DNA of 64,000 nucleotides, taken from the NCBI GenBank assembly GCA_951213105.1, contig OX578146.1, forward strand, positions 106,868,697 through 106,932,696. The letters run 5' to 3'. Each line of letters begins with the position of its first letter. The first letter of the stretch is position 1. The position numbers and the translations under genes were made by a program. Source of the stretch: Amaurobius ferox. Taxonomy: Eukaryota > Arthropoda > Arachnida > Araneae > Amaurobiidae. Under the pieces are notes generated by a model. That model was not told the origin of the DNA and made no database searches. It saw only the letters and a program-made list of their open reading frames with translations. Below are positions 11,665 to 22,855 of this stretch, piece by piece.

Positions 11665-12412
11665 CCTATCACCTAACTTACCACTTGGCCTAAGTCTAAT
11701 ACTGTTTACTACATTCGAATGACTATTTTCCACTTGTCCTGAGTCCTATACTGATTACTATTTTTGAAAGTCTCCATACATATTATGTATCGTTCAAATG
11801 TATTCATTCCGGTGCCCACTCGCATTGACGAAGTGAGGTGAAATGCTCAGTCGCTTGTTGAACCTACACGTGGTAACAATGCTTGTGAGTTCATATTTCT
11901 GTTCGAGGAGGTATTACTTTTCTGATTTGTAATTCAATTGATTTATTTTTCTCCTTCCACTAGCCAGTTCCAATGGTGTCTATAGTTAAATACTATCGCC
12001 ATTGTCAGAAACTGGCTATTCTATCTGTTTTAATTCGAATTGTATGGCTGTCCTGATAAGAATGCAATTTCGAACTAACCGCCATTTTTTGTGTAGTTTC
12101 AATTGATTGTTCTCTATGTCTTAATCTTTTATCTTGAGCTAATTTTTATTGCCTTTTCTCATTTTTTTAGTTTTCTTTTTCATTTTTATTTATTTTCATA
12201 CATACTTTTTAATTGTGATTTTTGTATCCTATTATTCTTCTCATCCCCCTTACCATTGTAGTGATATGTTACCTTCTATCTTTATCCTTAGTCTATAGTT
12301 ACTCATTTGTAACAGATATGCTAGAGATGGGTTTTTTTGTACATACTGTAGTTTATGCATAGTTTTCGATTAAAATCTTTCAATTTATATATATATATGT
12401 GTGTGTGTGTGT
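11665..12412 (+). mobile_element. Possible retroelement 3' tail
   Basis: Two diverged units of about 63 bases (cacttggcctaagtctaatactg / cacttgtcctgagtcctatactg, abbreviated here by their shared cactt...ctatactg frame) lie at 11691 and 11733. Next comes a phrase of the type ttgacgaagtgaggtgaaatgctcag (about 11826), in the style seen near the ends of Penelope-like and some LINE elements. Then there is a stem-loop (11962-12017), a long pyrimidine-rich stretch and a terminal (TA)n(TG)n at 12389-12412. The order suggests a 3' untranslated region ending in a microsatellite. No reverse transcriptase frame is present. Confidence 0.3.
11962..12017. repeat. Imperfect stem-loop AGCCAGTT/AACTGGCT
   Basis: AGCCAGTT...CAATGG pairs with CCATTG...AACTGGCT with a small internal bulge and a loop of about 22 bases. 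It lies in the putative retroelement tail. Confidence 0.6.
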
Positions 12413-12739
12413 TACTTTCATGGAGGGATCTCCCCGATCTGCTTGCTCTCTTTCTGAGTTATTAAAAAGACGAAATTTCTATTTAACTATTTCAATATTT
12501 TTGCTTTTCATCATTTCTGGAAATAGACAAAGAATTTTTCACGTAACTGAGTAAAAATTGGCAATAATTTTAAATTGAATAAGTAAAAAAAAAATTGGGG
12601 CCCTTGTCTGAAGTGAGGGTACATCCACTTCCGAGTATCAATATTAAACACAGGGTTTCAGTTTCATAATGTAAAAATAATAGCTATGTAGCTTTCAACA
12701 AACTAGATTCACACAACAAAGCATTATGTCGGCAAACAT

Positions 12740-13020
12740 GCCCTCAGCAACAACCTCCTTTTTGCTAAAGAAAATTTTTAACTCTTGAGGAACAGCGTTT
12801 GTAAATTCTCTCTCCTAACGAGGTGAATTTTTCCGCTGATGAAACGCGCGATAGAGCTAAGAATCCCATCGTTAGGAGGTCCTAATTATCCGAAAAGGGT
12901 ACAACAACGTTCTTTCTACGTGAATCAACAAATGTGGGCAGATGACAACGATCATGGTTAACGCGATAATGGCTTGGAGACTTGAGCAACTTCCAGGATA
13001 ACGCTATAACAAGTCTAGAT
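12740..13020. other. Non-repetitive higher-complexity island
   Basis: Compositionally balanced text without a frame. It includes a 10-bp inverted pair CTCCTAACGA (about 12812) and TCGTTAGGAG (about 12869). No copy elsewhere in the window was noticed. It could be a regulatory or decayed element. Confidence 0.25.
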
Positions 13021-13087
13021 TTTTTTTTTTTTTAATTTACCTTCTGCGCAGTACGTAATCCAGAATCATACGTAACATCGAGGGAAT

Positions 13088-13124
13088 TAAGGCTCCTAAA
13101 TATATTGTATATTTAAGAGCCTTA
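13088..13124. repeat. 17-bp hairpin TAAGGCTC(C/T)TAAATATA
   Basis: The left arm and the reverse complement of the right arm match at 16 of 17 positions around a 3-base loop. It has no T-tract and no flanking coding sequence, so it is not a terminator. Confidence 0.75.
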
Positions 13125-13295
13125 GAGGAGATTGGATCGAGCCTATTACGTAGCTTCGAGTTGCCAATTTAAACTTATTGTTAGAACACTTGATACGTCA
13201 TCCAAATATGTTACGAATCCTGATTGGCTAAGGCTCTAACGGCATAACCAAATTTATATGAACGCATTTGTTAAGAGATTAAAATTATATTTTTG

Positions 13296-13570
13296 TTATT
13301 ACCAATTAAAACCGCATTTTATTATTGCTAACGTGTAAAATTGTATTTTATTATTATTACAGATTAAAATCGTACTTTTGTTATTACCGATTAAAAGCGT
13401 ATTTTTGTTATTACCGATTAAAATCGTACTTTTATTATTATTACCGATTAAAATCGTATTTTATTATTATTTCCGATTAAAATCACACTTTTGTTATTGT
13501 TACCGATTAAAATCGTACTTTTGTTACTGTTACCGATTAAAATCGTACTTTTGCTGTTACCTACTAAAAT
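13296..13570. repeat. Minisatellite, ~27-bp unit (ACCGATTAAAATCGTACTT)
   Basis: About nine imperfect units carry the core CGATTAAAATCGTACTTTTG with variable TTATTA spacers. Short open frames on both strands here (repeated RLKS-type and STILIGN-type peptides) are by-products of the repeat. Confidence 0.9.
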
Positions 13571-14873
13571 AAGCATCCTACCCAATTTCATGAAAATCGC
13601 TTGATGCTTTCGAGATATCACGTTGTATGCGAAAAAATAAAATTTGTAAAACCTCAAGAATGGCTATAAAAACTACTAAAAAATAGTATCTAGTCATTTC
13701 AATGCTTCTCCATTTACAAAATAATCCTCATTTTTAAATTTTTATGATTTTTTTGTTATCCAAAATTTACAATAATTGCTGAAAGGCGAATACCACTGTT
13801 CTATAAATGATTTCATTTGCAATTAAACTAGCAAAAAGCCGGGATGCGAAATAAACTGGCGCATATGAAATATGCGAGCTGTGAAAGATTTCAAATTAAA
13901 ACTTCACAAATAATTATGGAATTAGAAGAATAAAACATTCATTTCAATATTTGAGAATCCTAATACAAACGTGTATATAAGCTTTTAGAACTTCAATATT
14001 AAATTAAACAAATTAGAATACAGGAAAATAAGGAAATCAAAATAACACATTTAAATCGTAAAAAAATATTTAATATACAAGAGCACACGCTTTGATTAGC
14101 TGTTTAACAGTTGTTTACTTGTTATTTGTAGGAAGCGTAGTGAGCATGCGCAGTTTAAAAATAGGCGTTTCGTGTTGTTACAATTCGTTTAGGTAATTGA
14201 AATCTGCGTGTATGCAATATTTCATCTTCCTATTTATAGTGTTGTAGAATTCGAGTAAAAGGAATCACAAAATTCAGGCAAACGTTAATATCGCTTCGTA
14301 TACATATAAAATGGGCATTTCTTTAAATATTTTATGTGTTATGCAATTTTTTTTTTTTTTGGGGGGGGGGGGGGGAATGTTTCAATTAATATGCTTCTTA
14401 AAAAGGCAATCGCATCAAATTTCATTCTAAACCTCTCAATCTGTTCAAGTGCATACTTGTCAATTAAACTTAATGGAAATCCGGAAGATAACAATTTAAA
14501 TGCCTAAATTATAGTTTTAAGAGAATATCTCGTCATTTCATTATTTTAATAACATGTCTGAAACAGTATAAAACGAGAGATACATTTAAACATTGTAATT
14601 GTATAGATGCAAACAGATATAATGATTTTCACCCTAAAGTCTGGGAATTCACTTAAAAATCTTATATAAAAAAATTCCCACTGAAAGCCTCTCCATTGAA
14701 AAAATGATTAATTTGCATTCAAGGATGCTCAACGCGTGTAAATCCATCCAAAGCAATCGTTTTCGATCCCATCATATGTTTCCTTTATACATTATTATTT
14801 TATATGCTACGTGTATCATAGCGAATGAAAAAAAAAGAAATAAATAAATGACGCAACACTCAATACGAAATAA
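13571..14873. other. Gene-free AT-rich stretch
   Basis: Nothing gene-like is seen. There is a T-run followed by a G-run at about 14347-14376. Confidence 0.45.
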
Positions 14874-16392
14874 AACAAGAAAGGTCAATCATGCATAAAA
14901 CATTGATTATGAAACACTTTCCAACTGAAATGCAATTTTATTTAAACATCTCTAAAATGCGATACATTCAACATATCTGTTAAATTATCACAGTACTACA
15001 ATAATTCATTAAACTCGGAAACTTAAAACTTCATCAAAAAAAGTCAATGCTATTGTCTGCTTCTCTATGTAAAATCAATTAATATTTCATTCAGATCACT
15101 TATATTCCAGAGCTAAATAATTTTGTATGAAAAAAATTCAGCAATTCTTATACAACTCATCTTACAATGGCTTGATTTGTTTGCATTCTGCATGTTATAG
15201 AAATTAGGCTTCGTTGTAAGAATAATCAAAGTCCAGAAATCATTTAAAATCAAAAATATTGTAATTGTGTTATCACACAATTTAGATACACAGATAATAT
15301 GCAAAAATAAAGCGGTTTTATGACGGATGCAACACTAAATATAAATTTAAACAATCTTTAAACATCACAATTTTTATACTGGGGGAAAAAATGGATGTCA
15401 TATTTTATTTTGAAATGAGTCACGTGATCTCTTCATATAATATGGATATATTTATTATTTCAATTTCTATTTAAAAAACTACCCAAGATATTTTGCTGAA
15501 AATGTTTTACACATTTTACGTGATAATTCGAATATTTCCTAAAATTTTCAAAGCAATTTCTGAATTTTACCTTCGCTTAAAAAATGTTTGAAAAATTATG
15601 TGCCATAGGGTTCAACGTATTTCATTTTTTCAACCCGGGTTAAATCCGAAACTAATTGGGTGATATTATACATTTTCATTCCCATATGTCCCACAGACCG
15701 TCTCAACAACATACTAAAATTTCATTTTGATAAAATCATTTGTACGGCAGTTATCGTGCGAATGGACAGACAGAATGACCAAAGTCTTACACACTTTCCA
15801 ACATACTTCCCGACCGTCCAAACAGTTACCTTACACCTTTCTGGTAGGTCGGACGGTCTGGGTTTGAACAACAATCAACACTTTCCAACATGTTGGAAAG
15901 TGCTAAAAAGAGCAATATAAACATGAGTTTTCTAAATATTTCAAAATAGAATATTTCCTTCAAAAAAAAAAATGTTTAATGCAAAATCAATCGATTATTT
16001 TGATAAAATTTTGATAAAATCATTTTTACGGCAGTTGTGCGAATGCACAGAGAGAATGACCACAAAGTCTTAAACACTTTCCAACATGTTGGAAAGTGCT
16101 AAAAAGAGCAATATAAACATGTGTTTTCTAAATATTTCAAAATAGAATATTTCCTTCAAAAAAATTTTTTTAATGCAAAATCAACCGATTATTTTGATAA
16201 AATTTTGATAAAATCATTTTTACGGCAGTTGTGCGAATGCACAGACAGAATGACCACAAAGTCTTAAACACTTTCCAACATGTTGGAAAGTGCTAAAAAG
16301 AGCAATATAAACATGTGCTTTCTAAATATTTCAAAATAGAATATTTAATTCAAAAAAAAAAATTTTAATGCAAAATCAACCGATCATTACAA
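14874..16392 (+). mobile_element. Helitron/Helentron-like non-autonomous element, copy 1, with tandem 3' ends
   Basis: The 5' part (AACAAGAAAGGTCAATCATGC, then AAACACTTTCCAAC) matches copies at 27576, 51288 and 62960. The 3' end carries a hairpin, CACTTTCCAACATGTTGGAAAGTG, directly followed by CTAA; the 5' subterminal ACACTTTCCAAC is the inverted partner of that hairpin. This combination (subterminal inverted repeat, 3' hairpin, CTAA end, ACAG-type tract before it) fits Helentron-associated elements such as DINE-1. Here the terminus is repeated: CTAA follows a hairpin at 15903-15906, 16099-16102 and 16293-16296, so about 195 bases of 3' end are tandemly reiterated. No Rep/helicase frame is present. 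The first unit is interrupted by a SINE. Confidence 0.7.
15791..15891 (+). mobile_element. 5'-truncated SINE with 14-bp target duplication
   Basis: The body at 15805-15877 is the 3' part of the tRNA-SINE family (ccgaccgtccaaacagttacc to ggacggtctggg, then a caacaa-type tail). It is flanked by ACACTTTCCAACAT at 15791-15804 and again at 15878-15891. It landed inside the left arm of the first hairpin of the Helitron-like element, so it is younger than that unit. The 5' tRNA head is absent. Confidence 0.9.
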
Positions 16393-18950
16393 AGTGATTT
16401 TCAATTTCTAATATAATAAATAAAATAGAAGCAGTGTACTTGAACTCGTACCCATACATGTCCGCCTATTTCACAGGGAATCTTCAATTATGCAAAAATG
16501 ATTAAAAACATGCTTTGACTAAAGTCTGCAAGCATTCACCGCGATGCTATGTATGCAGCATTAACGCTTTTGTGTTTCAATCAAGAATCAAGCCATTGTC
16601 AATGATTAATCGCAAAAAACCGGTTCTTTTCAGAACAGCGCGTAACTTTTCCGCCGGCATTCCGAGCACCGGTCGCCAAATGAAGAAGGAAATTTCGGAG
16701 ACACAACTGAGCCAAGATGAAGCGTTTAAAAAAATACACACTCACTGTATAAAAGTTAATCATGAAGCAAAACAAAACATTGTCGCTATAAGAATTTGCC
16801 AAATATATAGCTTACTTGAGCGATTTAAATGCAATTCCAAAAATATAAGACGTGTACTTGAACTTGTTTCTATGCATGCTTGGCTTTAACAAGGAATTCT
16901 CCAATTACGAAACGCGTTTTCAAATGTTATACATTATTTACTGCTCCTTATTTCAATTTGTCAAATGCATACTACTCTTAAAAAGTGACACTGTTATATT
17001 TTGTTTTATGCCGTGTATTAATCCATAATAGAAAAGTATCAACTGGTCATCATTCTTCATTAGGATAAATGAGATACACAGAGCACAAATGACAACAAAG
17101 ATAAGCTTCTGTCAAATAACAGTTGTGCCGTGTGACACAGGAAGTTGTTGCCAGATGAAAATAACAAAATGAAAGCAAACTACGTTACGGTTTATAATCC
17201 AATTTCAACATTCGACAAAATATTTGATTTTCCATCCCTTTCAATATTTTCTAAAGCGTACATTTTTCGTTTCCCCCTAAACTGCAGGGGAAATAAAGCC
17301 GAGTTTTTTAACATCTGATCTAACTGATGGCAGGTGGCATTGAACCGGGGTTAAAATTATGTTCAATTTTTTTAGCATTTAGCCAAAAGAAATTTCTTCT
17401 AAAATATTTACTGCAAATTTATCTGAAAACAACCACAATTATAAGATTATTTTTTTCGAGGCGAAATCAATTAATTCATTACAAACATATAAAGGAATAA
17501 GTACCAAGATATTTTTTCACTTTTTAGTGTAAAAAATGCTTATTATATAAGAATTTTCAAGTTGATTTTTGTGGTTATTAAAAAACAAAGTTGCCATTTA
17601 AATAAAAAAAAAAGTCCGAAAAATCTAAAAAGATTTTAATTTCATTTTAGAATGTTAAAGATTTTTATTTGTTAGTTTAAACCCTATACTGAATATTGTA
17701 CAACCTTCTAACTCTGGGTGCTAAGTGTAAGCGCTTATGGTTTATTTACTTTTAATGCTTTTGCAATTTCAATACATCAACATTCAGTTTTGTGTATAGA
17801 TCAATGTGCAAATCTGAAAATTTATATTCTATATATAAAAAGTATTGTTATAAAAATTAATTTACAATTAATTCAAATACAAAAAGTGACAGGAATGCTT
17901 AGTTTCGTTGTAAATTTACTTGAAAATACTATAAAAATAATTTGAGTGATAAATGCTATGTTTTACTCTTATAATATTCTATTACTGCAATAAAAATTCA
18001 CTTTAAAAATAATATTTTATTGGAATTTAAATTTTCAAAATGTCATATATAAACCTGATACCTACTAATTTTTACATGACAATAAACAGTTAAAATCAAA
18101 AGATTTTGAAAATCATACCAAACTAATAACATAACTCACAATACATCCTGATAATTTTCAGACATTGCTAGTTTTGAAAATTTACGAAACTATGTAGTAG
18201 AGGCTTTTAACTGAAACAACATTCTTTTAAACATACATTAATGCAAAAAATAAATAAATAATGTGTGGAAGGGAAATGACTGTGGTCTCATCTCCCGATA
18301 TCGTTCAACTTGTTATGTGTTGAAAAGTAAGATGAATTCGATAACACAAAAGAAAAAAATATGGTATTGAAAAACGTTTAATGAGATAAAACTCGCGAGC
18401 AACGTACCATTTGTTTATTATAATACAACTGATAACAGGTCGTAAAAATGTTACAGGATGCAGCAACGCCAATCAACAAAAATTTAATCTAATATTGCAT
18501 ACCCTAAGATGAAGTTTTTATTTTGTATATAGTTATTAAGGGAATTTTAATAAGGCAGATCACAAAAACATATCATTAAAATATATTTCAAGATATTTTA
18601 GTATCTAAAGAACGGGAGAGTACATTTACAGAGAAAATTTACTATTTAAAATCCCTTTTGAGCTTCTTATATTAAACATAAATTATAGATAATCCTAACT
18701 GGTTAGAATTTAATGTAGCTTCAAAGTTAGTGTATATATTGTTCAATACAATACCAGCTTGTATAAGCTCTATTAAATTCAAGTTATTTTGCTAAATACA
18801 AATTGGCTGCGAATAAACAAAAAAGTATGATAAAAATGAATGTTTAAAATAAATGTACATTATCTTTTCAATAATGGAGACCAATATTTTATTCATCAAA
18901 GAAAACACCAAAATACGAATTTGAATCTAAATGTTGATATTAAAAGTGAT
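16393..18950. other. Gene-free stretch with an unassigned 124-codon frame
   Basis: A plus-strand frame at 16515-16889 has no recognisable domain; its first codon is not ATG and no splice or promoter context supports it. A diverged direct repeat (gtgtacttgaact, then a short match around aaggaattctccaatta / agggaatcttcaatta) occurs at about 16433 and 16851, at either end of that frame, hinting at a small old element. The rest is AT-rich with nothing seen. Confidence 0.4.
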
Positions 18951-19054
18951 CTAATCGCGTAATTTACAACATTGAATCATTTTTAGCGAAGACTGATCGT
19001 TCGGTTTATTTATACGCGAATGAAATTTTGTATTACAGCACAACAAATAATCTT

Positions 19055-19122
19055 TATGATGTATTAAGTTGTTGTTGAGACCCAAACCGTCCGACCTAGC
19101 AGAAAGGTATGATGTACTAAGT
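19055..19122 (-). mobile_element. 38-bp SINE 3' scrap with target duplication
   Basis: Reverse complement of the SINE 3' end (gttgttgagacccaaaccgt, then ccgacctagcagaaagg) at 19070-19107. It is flanked by TATGATGTATTAAGT (19055-19069) and TATGATGTACTAAGT (19108-19122), one mismatch in 15. This is an extremely 5'-truncated insertion. Confidence 0.85.
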
Positions 19123-19194
19123 GTAAGAATTACATTTTTCAGAGAAAATTTACTATTTAAAATAAACAAATTTCATTAAAACGTTTTCATAAAA

Positions 19195-19260
19195 TTCGGC
19201 GGTTGCTCAGTCTGAAGTGGTCAAAATGGTTTTGGGGTGTCTTGTAAAATAAAACTCTAA
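19195..19260 (+). repeat. Fragment of dispersed repeat I
   Basis: TCGGCGGTTG...AAATGGTTTTGgggtg...TTGTAAAATAAAACTC here parallels 37918-38000 (TCGGTGTTGG...AAATGGTTTTGcgtg...TTTTGTAAAATAAAACTC). Class unknown. Confidence 0.5.
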
Positions 19261-19396
19261 TAAAGTTCAATTAAGTCGATTAGCTGTTTTCGGTCTCATT
19301 TGTTACGATTACGGCAGATATTTACGGGCCTGTGGTAACTAAAGTAAAATACATAACCAAACCAACTTAAGCTAAGCTATGAGCGAATATCAAGGC

Positions 19397-19430
19397 TATA
19401 AAATACACGTTTGATCGCGCTTAGTACATT
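19397..19430 (+). promoter_or_regulatory. TATA-box core promoter-like sequence
   Basis: TATAAAATA at 19397-19405 lies in less AT-biased text, with a possible start about 30 bases downstream (ttagtacattctac). No open frame or splice donor follows convincingly. It could be the U3 part of a decayed LTR or a genuine promoter. Confidence 0.25.
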
Positions 19431-19845
19431 CTACAGGATCTGACGCAAGTTTTAAGTTGAACATCGCCAGCAATCGTTGTGAGTGGTTTGTTGTCTTCGT
19501 GCCTTTTCTAAAACAGCTCAAAATATTAAAATATCAAAATTAGAACCACTTTTTCAAGATATAAAAAATATCGAAATTAAAACCACTCCATTTTGAAAAC
19601 TAGGAAGCCGATCCGAAATCCAAAAATATTTTGAGTGTAAGTAAGCAAAGTGAAACAAAACTCGCTTGGACAAAATTTCAAAGGAAAAAAAAAATTCATT
19701 TTTTAAAAATATTGAAATGATTTTCGTATATTCATAAATGGTACCCCTATCTACGACCAAACAAGCATAAATTGTTTATAGTTTTATCTATTGCGTTTAG
19801 AGATATAAGCGCGTCTAAATCTAAAATGTTTACTTTTTTCTTAAC

Positions 19846-20140
19846 GCTCCGATTTCAGCCGGATACCCTGGCCATAGACATTATTCAAGTCAAAAATATG
19901 AACAAAATAACATTAAACACGCTCCGATTTCAGCCGGATATTCTAACATTAGACGTTATTCACATAAAAAATGAGAACAAAATAGCATTAAACATGTTGC
20001 GATTTGAGCCAAATATTCTGACATTAGACGTTATTCACATCAAAAATAACATTAAACACGCTTCGATTTTAGCCGGATACCATGACCATAGATAGATGTA
20101 CGTTATTCAAGTCAAAAATAAGAACAAAATAACATTAAAC
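19846..20140 (+). repeat. 75-bp tandem repeat, four units, in-frame
   Basis: Units begin GCTCCGATTTCAGCCGGATA-like at 19846, 19921, 19996 and 20060. The first two offsets are exactly 75 bases and the last is 64 owing to an 11-base loss. Because 75 is a multiple of three, the plus-strand frame 19772-20095 encodes repeated LRFQPD-L--D-I--KN peptides. No start context or domain supports a real gene; the open frame is best explained by the repeat length. Confidence 0.85.
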
Positions 20141-21980
20141 ATTTAAATTTTTATATATTTCTATTGTAGTCTAATGTATATAAAACCTGGATATGAATAA
20201 AATTATTTTCATGTAGCTCACTTATCATATTACCTTTTATTTTTGAAACAAATATTAGGAGAGTAACACCGTATGCTTTAAAATCTAAAAGAGTTCAAAA
20301 AGTATTTTGTGCTCCATGAAGTTCACAAATTTGAAAGGTGTTCTTAGCTTGGGAGCCGATGCTATAAGAAATCGCCTTTAAACCATAAAAAATATAACTT
20401 ATTCCAAAATCCCATTGGGAAGAATAGCGAAGCAAATAGCTAGTACAAGAACGGGCAAGGCGGTACCGACGCAACAATAGAAACTAACTGAACCATGCCG
20501 GCTGTCAAGCTACACTAGCATACTCCGTTCTACATCCATGACGCTTTAAATGAATCCAGCAAACACGCGGCAAATGTGCCTGTTATTTGTTGCCAAGCGA
20601 GAACCAGTTTTGCCATTACAGATCAATGCTAAGATCAACGAGTCCTGAGAAGTTGTATAGAAGACAAGACATGGTATTGATTGCATATTAAAGATTTCAA
20701 AAACCCGTTCGCTTACAGCTTACAATAAAGCAAATTCCCTTTGTGGTATCGGTTACATATTTCAATAAATGATTAAAATAATGCAAAGAATATGACATTA
20801 GAAGTTCGATTATTTAATTTTGTTCCAAATAAATAGAAAAAAAAAAAATCTTAATTGTGAGCCTCCACTCGACTTCTCATATTCTATACCAGTGTTTGTA
20901 TCAGAAAAAAAAAAAGATGTCTCTATCAGATTTAGTACCCAAGTTATTCTAATCAATTCTTTAAAATTAACTTTTTCAAATTGGAAAAGGCTTAGTTGTG
21001 GTTGTATTTGCCTTATTTGTTTAAAAAAAAATTATTAAAATACCAATAACATCTATAACGTAGTTCAAATTATAAGTATCTCAAATAGTATACCCTCGTT
21101 GTTTTACATTTAAAATAATGCCAAAAATTCGAAAATTTTTCGAGAAACAATTTTAACTATACAGTAGGATGAGAAAATAATAAGCTTATTCTCGTTTCAA
21201 CTGACAAGATCTAGAACCCCCCCCCCCCCCTACATATCAGCAAATTTATATCTAACTACAGCGAAATCTTGAAAGGGACTAATAGAAGAGATACTAGCCA
21301 ATTATTTCAAAACGCGTAAAATAACACCGAGAACACAAAGTGTTTACATGAATAAATTTAAATAGACGATTTCAATGTGAATTGCCTACAAAATAACCAT
21401 AGCAAAAACTGGGCTTATAAACAAAAGCTCAGAAAAATCGACAGATAAAATAATAAAATGGCATTTAAAATCTTTCATATGTACGTACGCTCTAGTTTTG
21501 AATTTCACCATCTTACAAATCTATTTTAATCACGCCAATCAATCACTTGACACTACATGCCGAAACACGACTGAAGGAATCCGTATTGTTTTGGCACTCC
21601 TTTTAAACCCAAAATGCAATAGCTAGAGTACGCAGTTTACTTCATACACACGATCAGTTTAAAAACATTAGCAGAACTTACTTTTAGTAGAGAACATCTA
21701 GCTTACCTGTAACCACGTAAACTAATGAGTTTGAACACTCTATTTCTTCGATTAAAGAACATTTGATTAGTTCGATTATAGAAAAAAAATACTAATCACG
21801 ATCGATTATTTATCGAGTAATTTTACTATCATACGCGTTGCCGACTTGTAAATTGTTTGGTCAATTACTGTCATTATATATGTTGGATGACCCTACATTA
21901 ATCATGTCTGGCGATTGTGATGAACGTGAAAATCATATTTTCAACAACACAACTCAATGATATTAAACGAAGAATATGCG
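20141..21980. other. Gene-free stretch
   Basis: Text at 20290-20700 is more complex than the flanks but has no convincing frame. A C-run sits at 21217-21230. If the exon at 22121 is real, this is its first intron. Confidence 0.4.
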
Positions 21981-22120
21981 TTAAAAGAGAATCCTGAGTA
22001 AATTTCCAACCTCTTGGCGTTCATTTAAATACCCCCCACTCAAATTCGAGCATCTTCGAAGATCCTTTTTCCCAATCAGAATCGATGCGGAATGCAACTG
22101 ATAAGGACAACTCCACTCAC

Positions 22121-22238
22121 CTTGCTTTTCAGGAATCACAGACCCAGCGACTAGAGTGAAATAATCCACAGCGAACACAAGTATCCATAACGCGTAACAA
22201 CACATGGCTGAAGTCGAATTCAACCATCGAACGAACAT
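22121..22238 (-). CDS. Candidate first coding exon with signal peptide and splice donor (partial gene)
   Basis: The minus strand has ATG at 22238 and, in frame, a second ATG at 22205 in the strong context GCCATGT; I favour the second. From there 28 codons are open, then AAAAGCAAG|GTGAGT, a textbook 5' splice site with the intron beginning at 22120. The encoded start is MCCY, then a hydrophobic stretch ALWILVFAVDYFTLVAG, then SVIPEKQ: the n-region, hydrophobic core and small-residue end of a signal peptide, with cleavage plausible after VAG. An in-frame TAG lies upstream of the first ATG. This would be exon 1 of a secreted or membrane protein running toward lower coordinates. I do not recognise the protein, and I could not identify exon 2 in the 22 kb downstream. 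It could still be chance; the combination of Kozak context, signal sequence and donor is the argument. Confidence 0.45.
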
Positions 22239-22430
22239 ACATACAAAACGAGACAAACCACTCCGCTACGTACGTCCTCTCCGTTCCATGTCCACAGCGC
22301 TAGTGAAGAACCAATCTTTCTACCAGCCACCACGTGAGAAGGGGCTGAAAGGGCCACCCACTTTGGAACCTCCTCCCCCCCCTCTAGTGGTGGCTCGGAA
22401 AACCTGAATCAGAGACGGGGGAAAGAAAGT
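22239..22430 (-). promoter_or_regulatory. CpG-containing upstream region of the candidate exon
   Basis: Directly upstream of the putative start, on the minus strand, the DNA is less AT-rich and has several CpGs and a CACGTG E-box (about 22332). No TATA box is obvious. It is consistent with a promoter or 5' UTR but not proof of one. Confidence 0.3.
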
Positions 22431-22599
22431 GATGCTTTCCCCTTCGATAACTTCCATAAGTCGAGCATCTGTGGCTGTATTAGCAGTAAAAATTCCTTTA
22501 CATCGTTGGCATCTATTTTATTCGTTTTTAATCGTTTCATCCCGCTTTATGCAAATATGATATTTGCGATTTTATTTATTTAATGTTGTGCGTTCCGAC

Positions 22600-22839
22600 C
22601 TCGTGAAGTAAGAGATCGTTTCGAATCCTGGGAAGCATTCGAATCAAATGATTTTACCTTGCACGTGAATGAACAGAGCCATTTAAAAGGAAATATCTTT
22701 GTAAGGTAATGCGAAGCAATTTCCTCCATTGCCGGAACGGTGTAACTAGTAGCATAACCGAGCACCATATAGCAAACTGCGATTATATCTCGGTTTTGAC
22801 AGATTCTTATAGTAAGATGAAATTAATTCTACTACTCCA
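22600..22839. mobile_element. Diverged fragment of MITE family E
   Basis: GTAAGGTAATGCGAAGCAATTTCCTcc with a downstream gtgtaact-gtagcataac matches the inner part of the elements at 26332 and 26797 (gtaaggttatgcaaggcaatttc). The terminal phrase ATAGGCGTAGCCTGG lies at 22841, where a SINE is inserted. Confidence 0.5.
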
Positions 22840-22855
22840 CATAGGCGTAGCCTGG

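Noticed and set aside
13296..13570. CRISPR-like array
   Set aside because: Units are contiguous with degenerate spacers of a few bases and the host is eukaryotic; it is a minisatellite.
13378..13657. Repetitive peptide frames on both strands
   Set aside because: Both come from the 27-base minisatellite; an open frame on each strand is expected from such a repeat.
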